The position numbers and the translations under genes are program-made. From contig NZ_AP023439.1 of assembly GCF_014701095.1 (NCBI RefSeq), positions 3,832,001 through 3,896,000 on the forward strand: a stretch of DNA of 64,000 nt, read 5' to 3'. Below, piece after piece: positions 7,668 to 15,372 of the stretch. Under the pieces are notes generated by a model, which was not told the origin of the DNA, did not search any database, and saw only the letters and a program-made list of their open reading frames with translations. Position 1 is the stretch's first letter. Every line of letters starts with the position of its first letter. The DNA is from Streptomyces tuirus. Its GTDB lineage: Bacteria; Actinomycetota; Actinomycetes; Streptomycetales; Streptomycetaceae.

Positions 7668-8866
7668 GACAGGGACCGTACCCGCGCCGGGCGGGCGGCG
7701 GTCAGGGTGGCGGTGAAGACCGGCTCGCCGTCCTGCCGCCCCGACACCCGTACGGTCACCTCCCCGGGGTGCTCGCCGAGGGTCTCGGTCTCGATCCGGC
7801 AGGGGCTGTGCAGCTCGGCGTAGCGGGTGAAGCCTGCCGTCATCGTGGCCGGCAGGAAGGGGTGCAGGCCGGACGCGGCGGTCGCGGCCTGGCGGGCCGC
7901 CTCGAACAGGACCATGCCGGGGACGTGGTCGTTGGGCCGCGGGAAGAGCACCGGGTGGCCGGTGTCCACGCGCAGGTGCCAGACGCCGGGGCGGTCCGCG
8001 GGGGCGAGGACCACGTCGTCGGCGCGGGTCCGTCCCGCGGTCCGCGGGGATATGCCGGGCAGCAGCGGCACCGGGGTGTCCGGGGCGTTCAGCCGGCCCG
8101 CCCGCAGGCGGCGGTAGGCGCCCGGGGAGGTGCACCCGGTGCTGCCGGTGCCGCGGGCGACGAGCCGCCCCGCGCGGCGGAACTCCATCGTGGTCCGCAT
8201 GCTGTGCAGGCCGCGGCCCCGGCGGCGCACCTCGGAGCACACGACGTCGAACTCGACCGGCTCGTCGGCGTCCGCCAGCAGGAGCGCGGACGGGTTGACT
8301 TCGACCGTCAGGTCCCGCATGACGAAGTGCGTGTCGGCCGGGGCGCCGAACTCGGCGTGCGCCAGCACCATGGAGGCCTGCCGCAACGTTTCGCCAACGA
8401 CCATCGGGTCCTGGTGGCGGCCGTCCACGGGGCCGAAGAAGGGGTGGGCGGCCGGCCAGTGCGCGGTGAAGTGGAAACGCGTGCCGGAGATTCGGACCCA
8501 CCGGGCGGGGAAGACGTCCGTCTCGGCGGTGCGATGGGCGAGTTCCTTGGTGACGGTGGTGTGGGAGGGGCGCTCGGGGACTTCGGCGGACGAAGGGGTG
8601 GTCTCCGGAGGAACGGCGGCCGGTGGAGGAACGGCGGCCGGTGGAGGAGCGGCGGCCGGTGGAGGAACGGCGGCGGGTGGAGGAACGGCGGCCGGTGGAG
8701 GAACGGCAGCGGGTGGAGGAACGGCAGCGGGTGGAGGAACGGCAGCGGGTGGAGGAACGGTGGCCTGTGGCGAGTTCTCGACGGTCGTAGCGGTTGCGTT
8801 TGCCGGAGGGCCCCCGCGTCCGGTCTGATCCTCCGTGAGTGCGCTCAAAGGCCCTGTCTGCGGCAT
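7664..8866 (-). CDS. AfsA-type gamma-butyrolactone synthase with a proline-rich leader
   Basis: A 400-residue AfsA-family protein. Residues about 115-170 form the first hot-dog-like repeat (FPARWVRISGTRFHFTAHWP, HPFFGP..GRHQDPMVVGETLRQA, LAHAEFG), and about 300-385 the second (HPVLFPRPNDHVPGMVLFEA, FTRYAELHSPC). AfsA condenses a beta-ketoacyl chain with dihydroxyacetone phosphate, the first committed step of gamma-butyrolactone hormones. Unusually, residues about 37-85 consist of a hexapeptide repeat (VPPPAA, eight to nine copies) that typical AfsA proteins lack. It is the first gene of an operon with the SDR (4-bp overlap) and is divergent from the receptor gene; the shared gap carries an ARE. 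The start at 8866 gives the full leader; a later internal start would remove it. Confidence 0.88.
   Translation of the reverse strand: MPQTGPLSALTEDQTGRGGPPANATATTVENSPQATVPPPAAVPPPAAVPPPAAVPPPAAVPPPAAVPPPAAAPPPAAVPPPAAVPPETTPSSAEVPERPSHTTVTKELAHRTAETDVFPARWVRISGTRFHFTAHWPAAHPFFGPVDGRHQDPMVVGETLRQASMVLAHAEFGAPADTHFVMRDLTVEVNPSALLLADADEPVEFDVVCSEVRRRGRGLHSMRTTMEFRRAGRLVARGTGSTGCTSPGAYRRLRAGRLNAPDTPVPLLPGISPRTAGRTRADDVVLAPADRPGVWHLRVDTGHPVLFPRPNDHVPGMVLFEAARQAATAASGLHPFLPATMTAGFTRYAELHSPCRIETETLGEHPGEVTVRVSGRQDGEPVFTATLTAARPARVRSLS
8607..8768 (-). repeat. 18-bp in-frame minisatellite in the afsA-type gene
   Basis: Nine tandem copies of an 18-bp unit (GGAGGAACGGCGGCCGGT on the plus strand, with a few substitutions) encode the hexapeptide VPPPAA on the minus strand. 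Because 18 is a multiple of three, copy-number change would lengthen or shorten the leader without a frameshift. Unit variants (GCGGCCGGT, GCGGCGGGT, GCAGCGGGT) are grouped, as expected from slippage. Confidence 0.92.
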
Positions 8867-8912
8867 GAGAACCCCCAGGATCGGCTGCCCGGCCGTGATC
8901 GACGCCTGACTA

Positions 8913-8938
8913 AGATACGGACGAACCGGTTTTTTTCA
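8913..8938. promoter_or_regulatory. ARE: gamma-butyrolactone receptor operator
   Basis: The gap between afsA and the receptor gene (8867-9025) contains AGATACGGACGAACCGGT followed by a T-run and CA. This 26-base element closely matches the autoregulatory elements of Streptomyces hormone receptors as I recall them (AGATAC at one end, an AACCGGTT core, a T-rich end). It lies 47 bp upstream of the afsA start and 88 bp upstream of the receptor start, so one bound receptor dimer pair could repress both promoters. Release by the hormone would induce synthesis and receptor expression together. Confidence 0.8.
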
Positions 8939-9025
8939 AAGGGTGAGCCAAGCCTCTGGGACTGGCCCTCGCGCCCTCGCCACACAGCGACTTCACAGGG
9001 ATCGACGCAGATCAGGAGGCACCCG

Positions 9026-9709
9026 ATGGCGCGACAGGAGCGCGCGATCCGCACCCGGCGGACCATCCTGGAGGCGGCGGCGGCCGTCTTCGACGAACGC
9101 GGCTACACCTCGGCGACCATCGGCGAGATCCTGGACCGGGCAGGCGTCACCAAGGGCGCGTTGTACTTCCACTTCGGCTCCAAGGAGGAGCTCGCGGTGG
9201 GGGTGTTCGAGGAGCAGCTCGCGATCACCCTCCCCCCACAGTCGAGCAGGCTCCAGGAACTCGTCGACTCCGGTCTGGTGATGGCCCGCCGGCTGCGGTC
9301 CGAACCGCTGGTGCGCGCCAGTGTGGGGCTCGCCCTCGACCAGGGCGCCATGGACCTCGACCGCACCCCGGCCTTCCGGATGTGGATCGACCAGAACACG
9401 CAGGTGCTGGGCGAGGCGAAGACGCGGGGCGAGCTGTTGCAGCACGTCGACGTGGCGGAGACGGCGGAGCTGCTGGTCGGCAGCTTCTCCGGGGTGCAGC
9501 TGCTGTCCCAGCTGCGCTGCCAGCGGCAGGATCTGGAGCGCCGGGTGGTCGTGCTGTTCGAGCACTTCCTGCCCAGCATCACCGTTCCGGCGGTGCTGGC
9601 CCGGCTCGATGTCTCCGTGGGCCGGGCCGAGCGGCTGCTGAGGCAGGTGCGGGCGGAGGAGGACGCGGCGGCGGTGCCGGTGCAGGCCACCGTGCCCTCG
9701 GGGGCGTAA
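9026..9709 (+). CDS. ArpA-type gamma-butyrolactone receptor, TetR family
   Basis: A 227-residue TetR-family repressor. The N-terminal HTH (residues about 8-55) reads RTRRTILEAAAAVFDERGYT...IGEILDRAGVTKGALYFHFGSKEEL, the signature of A-factor receptors. The ligand pocket has the conserved Trp120 (FRMWIDQNTQVLGEA), equivalent to the Trp that contacts the hormone in ArpA and CprB, followed by GSFSGVQLLS. Without hormone these proteins bind ARE sites; hormone binding releases them. The ATG at 9026 has a strong site, AGGAGG, at 9014-9019. It is divergent from afsA, the classic arrangement for a receptor that controls its own ligand synthesis. A pseudo-receptor role is possible but less likely given the adjacent biosynthesis genes. 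Confidence 0.92.
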   Translation: MARQERAIRTRRTILEAAAAVFDERGYTSATIGEILDRAGVTKGALYFHFGSKEELAVGVFEEQLAITLPPQSSRLQELVDSGLVMARRLRSEPLVRASVGLALDQGAMDLDRTPAFRMWIDQNTQVLGEAKTRGELLQHVDVAETAELLVGSFSGVQLLSQLRCQRQDLERRVVVLFEHFLPSITVPAVLARLDVSVGRAERLLRQVRAEEDAAAVPVQATVPSGA

Positions 9710-9739
9710 CCCGCCACTGCCCTGCTGACCCGGCGTGGA

Positions 9740-9766
9740 TTGTCCACAGCTGCGGAGTTGTCCACA
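9740..9766 (+). promoter_or_regulatory. Pair of DnaA-box sequences in direct repeat
   Basis: TTGTCCACA occurs at 9740-9748 and again at 9758-9766, same orientation and 18 bp apart, in the gap between the receptor gene and the DUF2252 gene. TTGTCCACA is the GC-adapted DnaA box preferred in Streptomyces. Direct repeats in a non-coding gap are unlikely to be chance. They could bind DnaA and control the downstream gene or titrate the initiator. Confidence 0.6.
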
Positions 9767-9845
9767 GGGTCTGACGCGTTTCGGCCGCCGGTTGTACGGT
9801 CGGCAGGAGTTGATGTTCGAGCGCGTGCGGGGGAAGGCGGTCGGG

Positions 9846-11297
9846 ATGAGCAGGACCGGAGATCAGGACGAGGGCGGGACCACGGCGAGGGCCGAGGAGC
9901 CGCGCCGGGCGCCGCGCCGGCTGCCCCGGGTGCGTGGCTTCGCCGAGTGGCCGGCCGCGGGTTCGCCCAAGGACGAGGGCAAGGCCCTGCGCAAGCGGAT
10001 CCCGCGCAGCGCGCACGCCGCGCTCGACCTGGACGCGTCCCGGCCCGACGCGCTGAGCGCCGTCGAGGAGTCGGGCCGGGGCCGGCTGCCCGAGCTGACC
10101 CCGATCCGGGTCGGCCGCATGGCCGCCACCCCGTTCTCCTTCCTGCGCGGCTCGGCGGGCCTCATGGCCTACGACCTGGCGCGCACGCCCATGACCAGGA
10201 TCCGCGCCCAGCTGTGCGGCGACGCCCACGCGGGCAACTTCGGCCTGTACGGGGACGCCCGCGGCGGCCTGGTCATCGACCTGAACGACTTCGACGAAAC
10301 GGTGTCCGGCCCCTGGGAGTGGGACCTGAAGCGTCTCGCGGCCTCCCTGGTGCTCGCGGGCCGGGTGGCCGGCGCCGACGAGGACCAGTGCCGCAAGGCG
10401 GCGTTCGACGCGGCGGGCGCCTACCGCAGGACCATGCGCCTTCTGGCCAAGCTCCCCGTGCTGGACGCCTGGGCCGCCATCGCGGACGAGGAGCTCGTCT
10501 CCCACGCGGACGCCCATGATCTGCTCGGCACGCTGGAGCGCGTCTCCGAGAAGGCCCGCCACAACACCAGCGGCCGCTTCGCGGCCAAGTCGACCGAGCC
10601 CACCGAGGACGGCGGGCGCCGGTTCGTCGACGCCCCGCCGGTCCTGCGGCGCGTCCCGGACGCGGAGGCCGCCGCGGTGGCCACGTCCCTGGAGGAGTAC
10701 GTCAGCACGCTCCAGGAGGACCGCCTGCCGCTCCTCGCCCGGCACGCGGTGCAGGACGTGGCCTTCCGCGTCGTCGGCACGGGCAGTGTCGGCACCCGCT
10801 CCTACGTCGTGCTGCTCCTGGACCACCGGGGCGAGCCGCTGGTGCTCCAGGTGAAGGAGGCGCGGGCGTCGGCTTTGGTGCCGCATCTGGTGACGGCCGG
10901 CTTCCAGGCGCCGCAGGCCGGTCACGAGGGCCGCCGGGTCGTGCTGGGCCAGAAGCGCATGCAGGTCGTCAGCGACAACCTGCTCGGCTGGACGACGGTC
11001 GACGGGCGCCCCTTCCAGGTCCGCCAGTTCCGCAACCGCAAGGGCAGCGTCGACCCGGCCGCCCTGGCCGCCGACCAGATGGACGACTACGGCCGCATGA
11101 CCGGTGCGCTCCTGGCCCGCGCGCACGCCCACAGTGCCGATCCGCGGCTCATCGCCGGGTACTGCGGGAAGAAGGAGGAGCTGGACGAGGCGATAGCGGA
11201 CTTCGCCGTGGCCTACGCGGACCGGACCGAGGCGGATCACGCGGAGCTGCTGGCGGGGGTACGGGCGGGGAAGGTCGCGGCGGAGATGGGGGTGTAG
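9846..11297 (+). CDS. DUF2252 family protein
   Basis: A 483-residue cytoplasmic protein of the DUF2252 family, which has a protein-kinase/aminoglycoside-phosphotransferase-like fold. Visible hallmarks are PFSFLRGSAGLMAYDLA (about residues 97-113), the GDAHAGNFG loop that resembles the catalytic H-G-D-x-H-x-x-N loop of phosphotransferases, DLNDFDET resembling the metal-binding Asp segment, and later the QVKEAR and GQKRMQ stretches. The reaction is not known. The start is uncertain: the ATG at 9846 is chosen because an earlier ATG at 9813 only adds a non-conserved stretch and sits three bases after its AGGAG. Paired DnaA boxes lie 80 bp upstream. No operon partner is evident. Confidence 0.85.
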   Translation: MSRTGDQDEGGTTARAEEPRRAPRRLPRVRGFAEWPAAGSPKDEGKALRKRIPRSAHAALDLDASRPDALSAVEESGRGRLPELTPIRVGRMAATPFSFLRGSAGLMAYDLARTPMTRIRAQLCGDAHAGNFGLYGDARGGLVIDLNDFDETVSGPWEWDLKRLAASLVLAGRVAGADEDQCRKAAFDAAGAYRRTMRLLAKLPVLDAWAAIADEELVSHADAHDLLGTLERVSEKARHNTSGRFAAKSTEPTEDGGRRFVDAPPVLRRVPDAEAAAVATSLEEYVSTLQEDRLPLLARHAVQDVAFRVVGTGSVGTRSYVVLLLDHRGEPLVLQVKEARASALVPHLVTAGFQAPQAGHEGRRVVLGQKRMQVVSDNLLGWTTVDGRPFQVRQFRNRKGSVDPAALAADQMDDYGRMTGALLARAHAHSADPRLIAGYCGKKEELDEAIADFAVAYADRTEADHAELLAGVRAGKVAAEMGV

Positions 11298-11314
11298 GGC
11301 CGCCCGGGCCCACA

Positions 11315-11368
11315 GGTGCCGTCCGGGCCCATCGGTGCCGTCCGGGCCCACCTGTGCCGTCCGGGCCG
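11315..11368. repeat. Three 19-bp tandem repeats downstream of the DUF2252 gene
   Basis: Units of GGTGCCGTCCGGGCCCA recur at 11315, 11334 and 11353 (the last with one change and a shortened end). Each contains the palindrome GGGCCC. They occupy the 138-bp gap between the DUF2252 and J-domain genes. A terminator role is possible because each unit can form a small stem, but no T-run follows. Confidence 0.75.
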
Positions 11369-11435
11369 GTCGGCAGCGCCCCGTTCCTGTCCTGCGGGGC
11401 GCGGGCACCGTCGGTTCGTCCCCTAGGCTGGTCGG

Positions 11436-12287
11436 GTGACGACCCCGGAAGCTGAGCAGGACGGCGAGGACGCCGCACGGCCCGAGGCGCGGCTGGAGCG
11501 GGCCGTGCGGGCCGCCGAGCAGGCGTTGATCGAGTACGAGATCGCGGTGGAGACCTTCCGCGTCGAGATCGAGAACTTCTCCCGGCTGCACGAACAGAAA
11601 CTCGGCCCGCTCTACGCCCGGCTCGAGGAGCTGGACGCCCGGATCCTGGAGGCCAGAGCCGTCCGCAGCGGCGACCCCGCGGACCGGCAGCGGGCGGACG
11701 AGGCCCGGGCGCGGCTCGCCCCCATCCCGGGCGTGGAAGAACTGCTGCACGGCTGGATGGACGGAGGCGGCCTGTTCCCCGAGGCCTCCGCGATGCTCAC
11801 GGGCCAGCCGGTGCGGCCCCCGCAGCGGGTCCGCCCGAGCGAGGAGGCCCGCAAGCTCTACCGCGACCTCGCCCGCAAGGCCCACCCGGACCTGGCGCAG
11901 GAGGACAAGGAGCGCCAACGGCGCGAGGAGTTCATCACGCGTGTCAACGCCGCCTACGCCCGGGGCGACGAGGCGGAGCTGCGTGAGCTCGCCGAGGAGT
12001 GGGCGAAGGGGCCCGAGCTGAAGCGCGGCCCGAGCCGCGCCGAGGAGCTCTACGCCCGCCTCGAATGGCTCGCCCAGCGCAAGGAGCTGCTCGGCCTGCT
12101 CGCCAGGGAACTGGAGGACAGCGCCATCGGCCACATGCTCCAGCTGGCCCCGGACGACCCGGACCGGCTCCTGGACGAGATCGGCCAGGGCCTGCTCGCC
12201 CAGGTCGCCGAACGGGAGACGGAGCTGGCCGCGCTGCTCGGCGAGGCAGAGGGCCGGGGCGAGAGCGACGGCGGCGGCCAGGGCTGA
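11436..12287 (+). CDS. J-domain-like coiled-coil protein
   Basis: A 283-residue acidic, highly charged protein. Residues about 22-75 are predicted coiled coil (VRAAEQALIEYEIAVETFRV and onward). A J-domain-like core follows around residues 130-175: EEARKLYRDLARKAHPDLAQ, containing the HPD tripeptide that in DnaJ proteins stimulates Hsp70 ATPase, then the ITRVNAAYARGDEAEL helix. The C-terminal third is again helical. It may recruit DnaK to a client or be a structural relative that has lost co-chaperone function. The GTG start at 11436 fits the family length; no strong ribosome binding site is visible. It is followed by the rhodanese gene after 47 bp. Confidence 0.75.
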   Translation: MTTPEAEQDGEDAARPEARLERAVRAAEQALIEYEIAVETFRVEIENFSRLHEQKLGPLYARLEELDARILEARAVRSGDPADRQRADEARARLAPIPGVEELLHGWMDGGGLFPEASAMLTGQPVRPPQRVRPSEEARKLYRDLARKAHPDLAQEDKERQRREEFITRVNAAYARGDEAELRELAEEWAKGPELKRGPSRAEELYARLEWLAQRKELLGLLARELEDSAIGHMLQLAPDDPDRLLDEIGQGLLAQVAERETELAALLGEAEGRGESDGGGQG

Positions 12288-12334
12288 GCCGCGTGGCGGC
12301 CGGTGCCGCGGCCGGTTCGGGTAGCGTCGGAGGC

Positions 12335-12682
12335 ATGACTTTCGGAGCTGGTGTGCCCACGGTCGCGGTCGCGGACCTCAAGGACGGTGACTTCCTGCTG
12401 GACGTCCGGGAGGACGACGAGTGGAAGGCCGGTCACGCCGATGGGGCGCTGCACATCCCCATCAGCGAGTTCGTCGCCCGGTACGGCGAGCTGACCGAGG
12501 CCGCCCCGCAGGACGGCCGAGTCCATGTGATCTGCCGCTCCGGCGGCCGGTCCGCCCAGGTCACGATGTACCTGGCCCAGCAGGGCGTCGACGCCGTGAA
12601 CGTCGACGGCGGCATGCAGGTGTGGGAGGCGGTGGGCCGTCCCGTGGTGACGGACGACGGGCAGCAGGGGTTCGTCCTCTAG
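12335..12682 (+). CDS. Single-domain rhodanese-like sulfurtransferase
   Basis: A 115-residue stand-alone rhodanese domain. The fold markers are present: DVREDDEWKAGHADGALHIP (about residues 23-42) and the active-site loop VICRSGGRSAQ with catalytic Cys67, which carries a persulfide during sulfur transfer. The loop length (CRSGGR) is that of GlpE/PspE-like thiosulfate sulfurtransferases rather than Cdc25 phosphatases. It is cytoplasmic with no signal. It begins at the ATG at 12335 after GTCGGAGG. The gene follows the J-domain-like gene closely and converges on the acyl-CoA dehydrogenase gene. Confidence 0.92.
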   Translation: MTFGAGVPTVAVADLKDGDFLLDVREDDEWKAGHADGALHIPISEFVARYGELTEAAPQDGRVHVICRSGGRSAQVTMYLAQQGVDAVNVDGGMQVWEAVGRPVVTDDGQQGFVL

Positions 12683-12716
12683 CACCTGGTCGTCAGCGGG
12701 TCCCCGGCCCGCGTGG

Positions 12717-13850
12717 TCAGGCCAGTGGGTGGGCCGCCAGCAGGTCGCCCAGGGCCTCTTCGTGGGCCGCGGCCGGGCCGAGCGACAGTTCCAGGTGCTT
12801 GGCCCAGGCGTGGTAGCGGTGCAGGGAATAGTCGACGTCGGCGCCGAACCCGCCGTGCAGGTGCTGCGCGGTCTGCACGACCCGGCGTACGCCCTCCGCC
12901 GCCCACATCTTGGCAACGGCCACGTCCCCGGCGGCGGGCAGCGGGCCCGGTGCTCCGGAGGAGATCCGCCACGCGGCCTGCCACAGCGTGGCCTCCATCG
13001 CGCGCAGGTCGATGTAGCGGTCGGCGGCCTGCACGGCCACGGCCTGGAAGGTCGCGATCGGGAACCCGAACTGCTCCCGCTTGCCCGTGTACTCCCCGGT
13101 CATTCGCAGCACCCGCTCCCCGAGCCCGAGCGCCAGCGCACATGTCCCGGTGGCCAGCAGGTTCCGCAGCCACTCCCACGCCCCGTCGGTGTCGATGACG
13201 TCCCGGGCGGGCAGCCGTGCCGACTCCAGCCGCAGCTCCCCGAGACGCTCGCCGCTGGTGGAGAACTGCTCCGCGAGGACGGCGCCCTCGTGCCCGCGCG
13301 GCACCAGGGCGAGCACGGTACGGCCGGTCCCGGTGTGCGCGGGGACGAGCGTGACGTCGGCGTCGTAGGCCCAGGGCACGGCCGTCTGCACACCGTCCAG
13401 GACCCAGGTGCCGCCGTCCTGCCGGGCGGTCACGGCCTGCTCGGCCGGGTCGTGGCCGGTGCGGCCGTGCGCGGCGACGGTCAGGACGATCTCGCCCCGG
13501 CCGGCCCGGGCGAGCAGGCCCGCCTTCGCCTCTTCGCCGCCGTGGGCCTGGACGGCCGCCGCTGCCGCGCAGCTCTCCAGCAGGGGCACCCGGGCCAGGA
13601 CCTTCGTCGACTCCCGCAGCACCAGGCAGAGCGCGACGGCGTCCAGACCGGACCCGCCGTACCGGGCGTCGAGCAGCAGGCTCAGCAGGTCCGCGTCGGC
13701 GAGCCTGGCCCACAGGGCGCGGTCGCAGGTCCCGGCGACGGCGCCCGGGGTCATGGCCGGGCTGGGCACGGCGTCGGGGGCGACGCCGGCGAACACGCCC
13801 TTCGCCGCCTCGGCCGCCGCCTGCTGCTCCTCGCTGAAGGTGAAGTCCAC
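12717..13850 (-). CDS. Acyl-CoA dehydrogenase (FadE-like, short form)
   Basis: A 377-residue flavin-dependent acyl-CoA dehydrogenase. It has the N-terminal helical domain (MDFTFSEEQQAAAEAAKGVF), a degenerate beta-domain, and a C-terminal helical domain with EYTGKREQFGFPIATFQAVA and QHLHGGFGADVDYSLHRYHA. The usual FAD/substrate strand of the middle domain (normally xLTEPxxGSD) is poorly conserved (LTVAAHGRTGHDP). That is typical of the small subunits of heteromeric, steroid-type dehydrogenases in actinobacteria. It might therefore need a partner; none is adjacent. It probably oxidises a bulky or branched acyl-CoA. Confidence 0.85.
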   Translation of the reverse strand: MDFTFSEEQQAAAEAAKGVFAGVAPDAVPSPAMTPGAVAGTCDRALWARLADADLLSLLLDARYGGSGLDAVALCLVLRESTKVLARVPLLESCAAAAAVQAHGGEEAKAGLLARAGRGEIVLTVAAHGRTGHDPAEQAVTARQDGGTWVLDGVQTAVPWAYDADVTLVPAHTGTGRTVLALVPRGHEGAVLAEQFSTSGERLGELRLESARLPARDVIDTDGAWEWLRNLLATGTCALALGLGERVLRMTGEYTGKREQFGFPIATFQAVAVQAADRYIDLRAMEATLWQAAWRISSGAPGPLPAAGDVAVAKMWAAEGVRRVVQTAQHLHGGFGADVDYSLHRYHAWAKHLELSLGPAAAHEEALGDLLAAHPLA

Positions 13851-13958
13851 AGTGCCTGTCCTTCCGGCGGATCCCGTCGAGCTGACGGGGCGTCAAGATA
13901 GAACAGGTTCTAGAAGAAGGGAATGGGTGTACGGACGGGCGCCGTAGGGTGTCACTCC

Positions 13959-14015
13959 TGTGGACGACCGGCCGGGGCGCCCTGTGGATAACCTGCGGGG
14001 GTCCCCTGTGGACCA
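13959..14015 (-). promoter_or_regulatory. Three DnaA-box-like repeats at exact 24-bp spacing
   Basis: In the 13851-14229 gap, CTGTGGAcgA, CTGTGGATAA and CTGTGGACcA occur with the TGTGGA starting at 13959, 13983 and 14007. On the minus strand they read TCGTCCACA, TTATCCACA (the perfect consensus box) and TGGTCCACA. Equal spacing and orientation suggest cooperative DnaA binding on nearly the same helix face every 24 bp. The rest of the gap shows no other clear signal. Confidence 0.6.
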
Positions 14016-14229
14016 GGGGGACCGCGGCGCTCGGAGGGTCGCACTCGCCGTACGGTCGGCCTGCGTGGTGTGGGCGACGGCCACGGCGGGAGGTGCGGAC
14101 AGGGGCTGTGCCCGGGTGGGTGTCCTGAGTACCGTGCCCGTGCCGACGCCGCGCAGGCCGCGCGGGCGGTACGACGCCCTCGCGGCCGGGCGGACGGAAC
14201 GACGGACCGGGATCGTGGAACGGGGCGGA

Positions 14230-15372
14230 ATGGACGCGTACGACGAGGGCTCGAACGCCCGGCACGGCCCGGACGCGCCGAGCCGCCCGGCCCCGCCCGC
14301 TCAGCGGGGCGCCCGGGCGGACTCGGCCGAGCCGGACCTGCACCAGGGGCCGCCGGCCCAGCCCGAGCCGTCGGCGCAGCCCGGGCCGCCAGCGCAGCCC
14401 GGGCCGCCCGGGTCGCCCGGGCGACCCGGGCGACCCGAGGCGATCGCGTCCCCCGCGCCGCCCGAGTCGATCACCTCACCGGCACCGGCACCGGCACCGG
14501 CTGCGCGGAGCGCCTCACTGGGACCGGCGGCGCCGAGCGCCTCACTGGGACCGGCGGCGCCGAGCGCCTCACCGGCACCGGCGGCGCCGAGCGCCTCACC
14601 GGCACCACCTGTGGTTGTGTCACCGGCACCACCTGCGCCGAGCGCCTCACCGGCACCCCGCGCGCCCATCACCTCCCCCGCACCGCCCGAGCCGTACCCG
14701 CCCGGTGAACCCCGTACCGGCATCGCCGTGCTGTCCCCCCGCTATCAGGTCGGGGTCGCCCTGGCTCTCGCGGTCGTCGCCATCGGCGTGTGTGTGCACA
14801 TAGGGATGACGTTCCTGCATGTCGCGCCGGCGAACACGGTCACCCGGGAGCACGGCAAGGCCGTGGACGACTGGATCTATCCGGAGTTCGAGCAGAACTG
14901 GAAGCTGTTCGCGCCGAACCCGCTCCAGCAGAACATCTCGATCCAGGTCCGTGCCGGGATCCGGGGGCCGGACGGCATGACGCTGACCACCGGCTGGTAC
15001 GACCTGTCCGCCGAGGACGGCCGCGCCATCGACGGCAATCTGCTGCCCAGCCACACCCAGCAGAACGAGCTGCGCCGCGCCTGGGACTTCTTCGTCGCCA
15101 CGCACGACAGCGAGAACCGCCCGGTGGGCCTGCGCGGCTCGCTCTCGGAGTCGTACCTGCGCCGGATCACGGTGCTGCGCCTCGGCCGCGACGACGCGGT
15201 GCGGGCCGCGACCGGGAGTTCCGGGGTCATCGAGCGGGTGCAGGTGCGGTCCCGGACCAGCAACGTGCCGCCGCCCGGGTGGAGCCGGGAGAAGGTCTCG
15301 ACGACACCGTCCTACCGGGAGCTGCCGTGGTGGAGGGTCCCGCGGGACGAGGCCCGGGGAGGCGTGCGGTGA
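14230..15372 (+). CDS. DUF5819 membrane-anchored protein (SdpA-like)
   Basis: A 380-residue protein. Residues 1-160 are a low-complexity Pro/Ala/Ser tail made of repeated PSASLGPAA/PSASPAPAA units. A single membrane segment follows (VGVALALAVVAIGVCVHIGM), then an exported domain of about 180 residues with the DUF5819 hallmark NWKLFAPNPLQQNISIQVRA. The arrangement with an HTTM protein (GTGA overlap) recalls SdpA-SdpB, which mature the SDP toxin in Bacillus; in SdpA a W-x-F-F segment occupies a similar place. No toxin precursor gene is visible here. The start is uncertain: the ATG at 14230 is chosen over a GTG at 14215. The low-complexity part is likely cytoplasmic. Confidence 0.8.
   Translation: MDAYDEGSNARHGPDAPSRPAPPAQRGARADSAEPDLHQGPPAQPEPSAQPGPPAQPGPPGSPGRPGRPEAIASPAPPESITSPAPAPAPAARSASLGPAAPSASLGPAAPSASPAPAAPSASPAPPVVVSPAPPAPSASPAPRAPITSPAPPEPYPPGEPRTGIAVLSPRYQVGVALALAVVAIGVCVHIGMTFLHVAPANTVTREHGKAVDDWIYPEFEQNWKLFAPNPLQQNISIQVRAGIRGPDGMTLTTGWYDLSAEDGRAIDGNLLPSHTQQNELRRAWDFFVATHDSENRPVGLRGSLSESYLRRITVLRLGRDDAVRAATGSSGVIERVQVRSRTSNVPPPGWSREKVSTTPSYRELPWWRVPRDEARGGVR

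Noticed and set aside
13843..13851. AAGTCCACA near the acyl-CoA dehydrogenase start as a DnaA box
   Set aside because: The first two bases do not fit and it lies in coding sequence.
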